Of a DNA stretch of 33,707 nt, positions 32,746 through 33,707 are shown in pieces; the first letter of the stretch is position 1, and every line of letters begins with the position of its first letter. The translations under genes were made by a program, and so were the position numbers. The stretch lies in NCBI GenBank assembly GCA_003695265.1, contig RFII01000037.1:1-33707 (forward strand), written 5' to 3'. The notes beneath the pieces were generated by a model. That model saw nothing but the letters and a program-made list of their open reading frames with translations. It ran no database searches and was not told where the DNA came from. The DNA is from Candidatus Woesearchaeota archaeon. GTDB lineage: Archaea > Nanobdellota > Nanobdellia > Woesearchaeales > J072.

Positions 32746-33707
32746 TTAAAGCAGAATTCTTGACGGCTTTAAAAACACAGTATCTATTATTCTTTGCATT
32801 GTATAATCATAAACACTAATGCTACAAGAATCTTCAGTGATGCTCATAATCATAAAATGATGCTCCTGCGATTTTGCAACCCTTAACTGTTTTAAATAAT
32901 TTGTCTCAGCGTTTGCATCTAAACAGTGCGCACCGTTAGGCTTGGTAGAACTGCATCCAAATCCTCCTCCACCACCGGCAACAATGAAATTTCTTTCATT
33001 ATTATCTTGAGTTTGGATTACGAATCTTTCATATGCGTGGATGTGTCCGCTTAATACTGCTGTTATGTCATATGAATTTAATAAAGAATTAATTGATTCC
33101 TTAACATTTTGGTAAGGCCCTCTTCCGGCAGTTGTGTAAGGTGGGTAGTGTAAGACTAAAAAATTAAATCTTTTTGATTTAGTATCTAGGGTTTGTTTTA
33201 TCCAATTTTCTTGGTCCTGAGATAATCTTACATTACTATGAACATCCATACAAACAAATAAAGCAAGAGGATCTTCAATGTAATAATAATTTCCATTTCC
33301 ATTTTGAGGTATATATCCGTCAAAGAAATCAAGATATTTTTCTAGGCCAACAAAAGAATCATGATTGCCAATTAAAGGATAAAAAGGAATTTTTGATCTT
33401 AAATCAGAAGTTATTTCATCAAATTTAGACCATTGGTTAGTTCCTAGATTGTGTACTTGATCTCCCATGCATATAACCATATCAGGAGATTCTCGTAACA
33501 AGTTATCTATTACTCTCCTATGATATACTTCAGATGGCTGAAATTCTTGTGAACCATCGTAACCTGCATGAGGATCACTATAAATTCCCACTCTCAATTT
33601 GACGGGTTTTTTATGCTTATTTTCCCAGTTATCAATAATTATTTCATCGTCACTACAACCCAGATTTATTGATGTAAATGTAAGTGGAACGAGCAATCCT
33701 GTTAAAC
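32746..33707 (-). CDS. Metallophosphoesterase (purple-acid-phosphatase-like), probable lipoprotein, N-terminus truncated by window edge
   Basis: GIYSDPHAGYDG...MVICMGDQVHN...PLIGNHDS...VLHYPPY...VLSGHIHAYER motifs; frame open upstream of TTG 33696 (LTGLLVPLTFTSINLGC lipobox-like). Confidence 0.9.
   Translation of the reverse strand, partial: LTGLLVPLTFTSINLGCSDDEIIIDNWENKHKKPVKLRVGIYSDPHAGYDGSQEFQPSEVYHRRVIDNLLRESPDMVICMGDQVHNLGTNQWSKFDEITSDLRSKIPFYPLIGNHDSFVGLEKYLDFFDGYIPQNGNGNYYYIEDPLALFVCMDVHSNVRLSQDQENWIKQTLDTKSKRFNFLVLHYPPYTTAGRGPYQNVKESINSLLNSYDITAVLSGHIHAYERFVIQTQDNNERNFIVAGGGGGFGCSSTKPNGAHCLDANAETNYLKQLRVAKSQEHHFMIMSITEDSCSISVYDYTMQRIIDTVFLKPSRILL

Noticed and set aside
33135-33170. 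Possible third copy of the intergenic element (ggtgggtagtgtaagactaaaaaattaa)
   Set aside because: Lies inside the conserved LVLHYPPYTT metallophosphoesterase motif, lacks the AACTTAT hairpin; resemblance likely coincidental.

Overview
Archaeal window, most likely DPANN/Woesearchaeota-Pacearchaeota-like judging from gene content, AT-rich leaderless-type promoters and the surface-protein style (lineage is inference). (i) 1-13.9 kb: a cell-surface cluster. It contains a truncated alpha/alpha-toroid-like protein, a 2251-aa beta-helix/LamG/Ig-repeat giant, paralogous NEW3-like membrane proteins, small pilin/TasA-like proteins and a ribbon-helix-helix regulator with a palindromic operator. (ii) 13.9-16.1 kb: Zn protein, CutA, a lipoprotein and a TrmB-family regulator. 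(iii) 16.2-17.5 kb: a tRNA-Pro(UGG) interrupted by two introns, one canonical at 37/38 and one ~81-nt intron in the T-loop at 59/60. It lies 8 nt upstream of rpl37ae-rpoP-pcc1-prefoldin beta-UPF0147. (iv) 17.6-22.5 kb: MscS, DRG GTPase, an orphan receiver, DUF371, and small membrane proteins beside a RecA-like/DUF835-like protein lacking Walker A. (v) 22.5-26.4 kb: a two-gene module that looks like a split RelA/SpoT homologue (HD hydrolase plus divergent synthetase-like 849-aa protein) behind an 18-bp palindrome. (vi) 26.4-33.7 kb: PUA-like protein, aIF5B, Lrp/AsnC, orphans, Trm1, aEF1B, Zn-ribbon and a metallophosphoesterase. A two-copy intergenic element (about 14.6 and 28.6 kb) with a compatible A-U to G-U change looks like an undescribed ncRNA family. 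No CRISPR array, transposase or rRNA was seen. All calls come from reading the sequence and the supplied ORF track; no searches were run.
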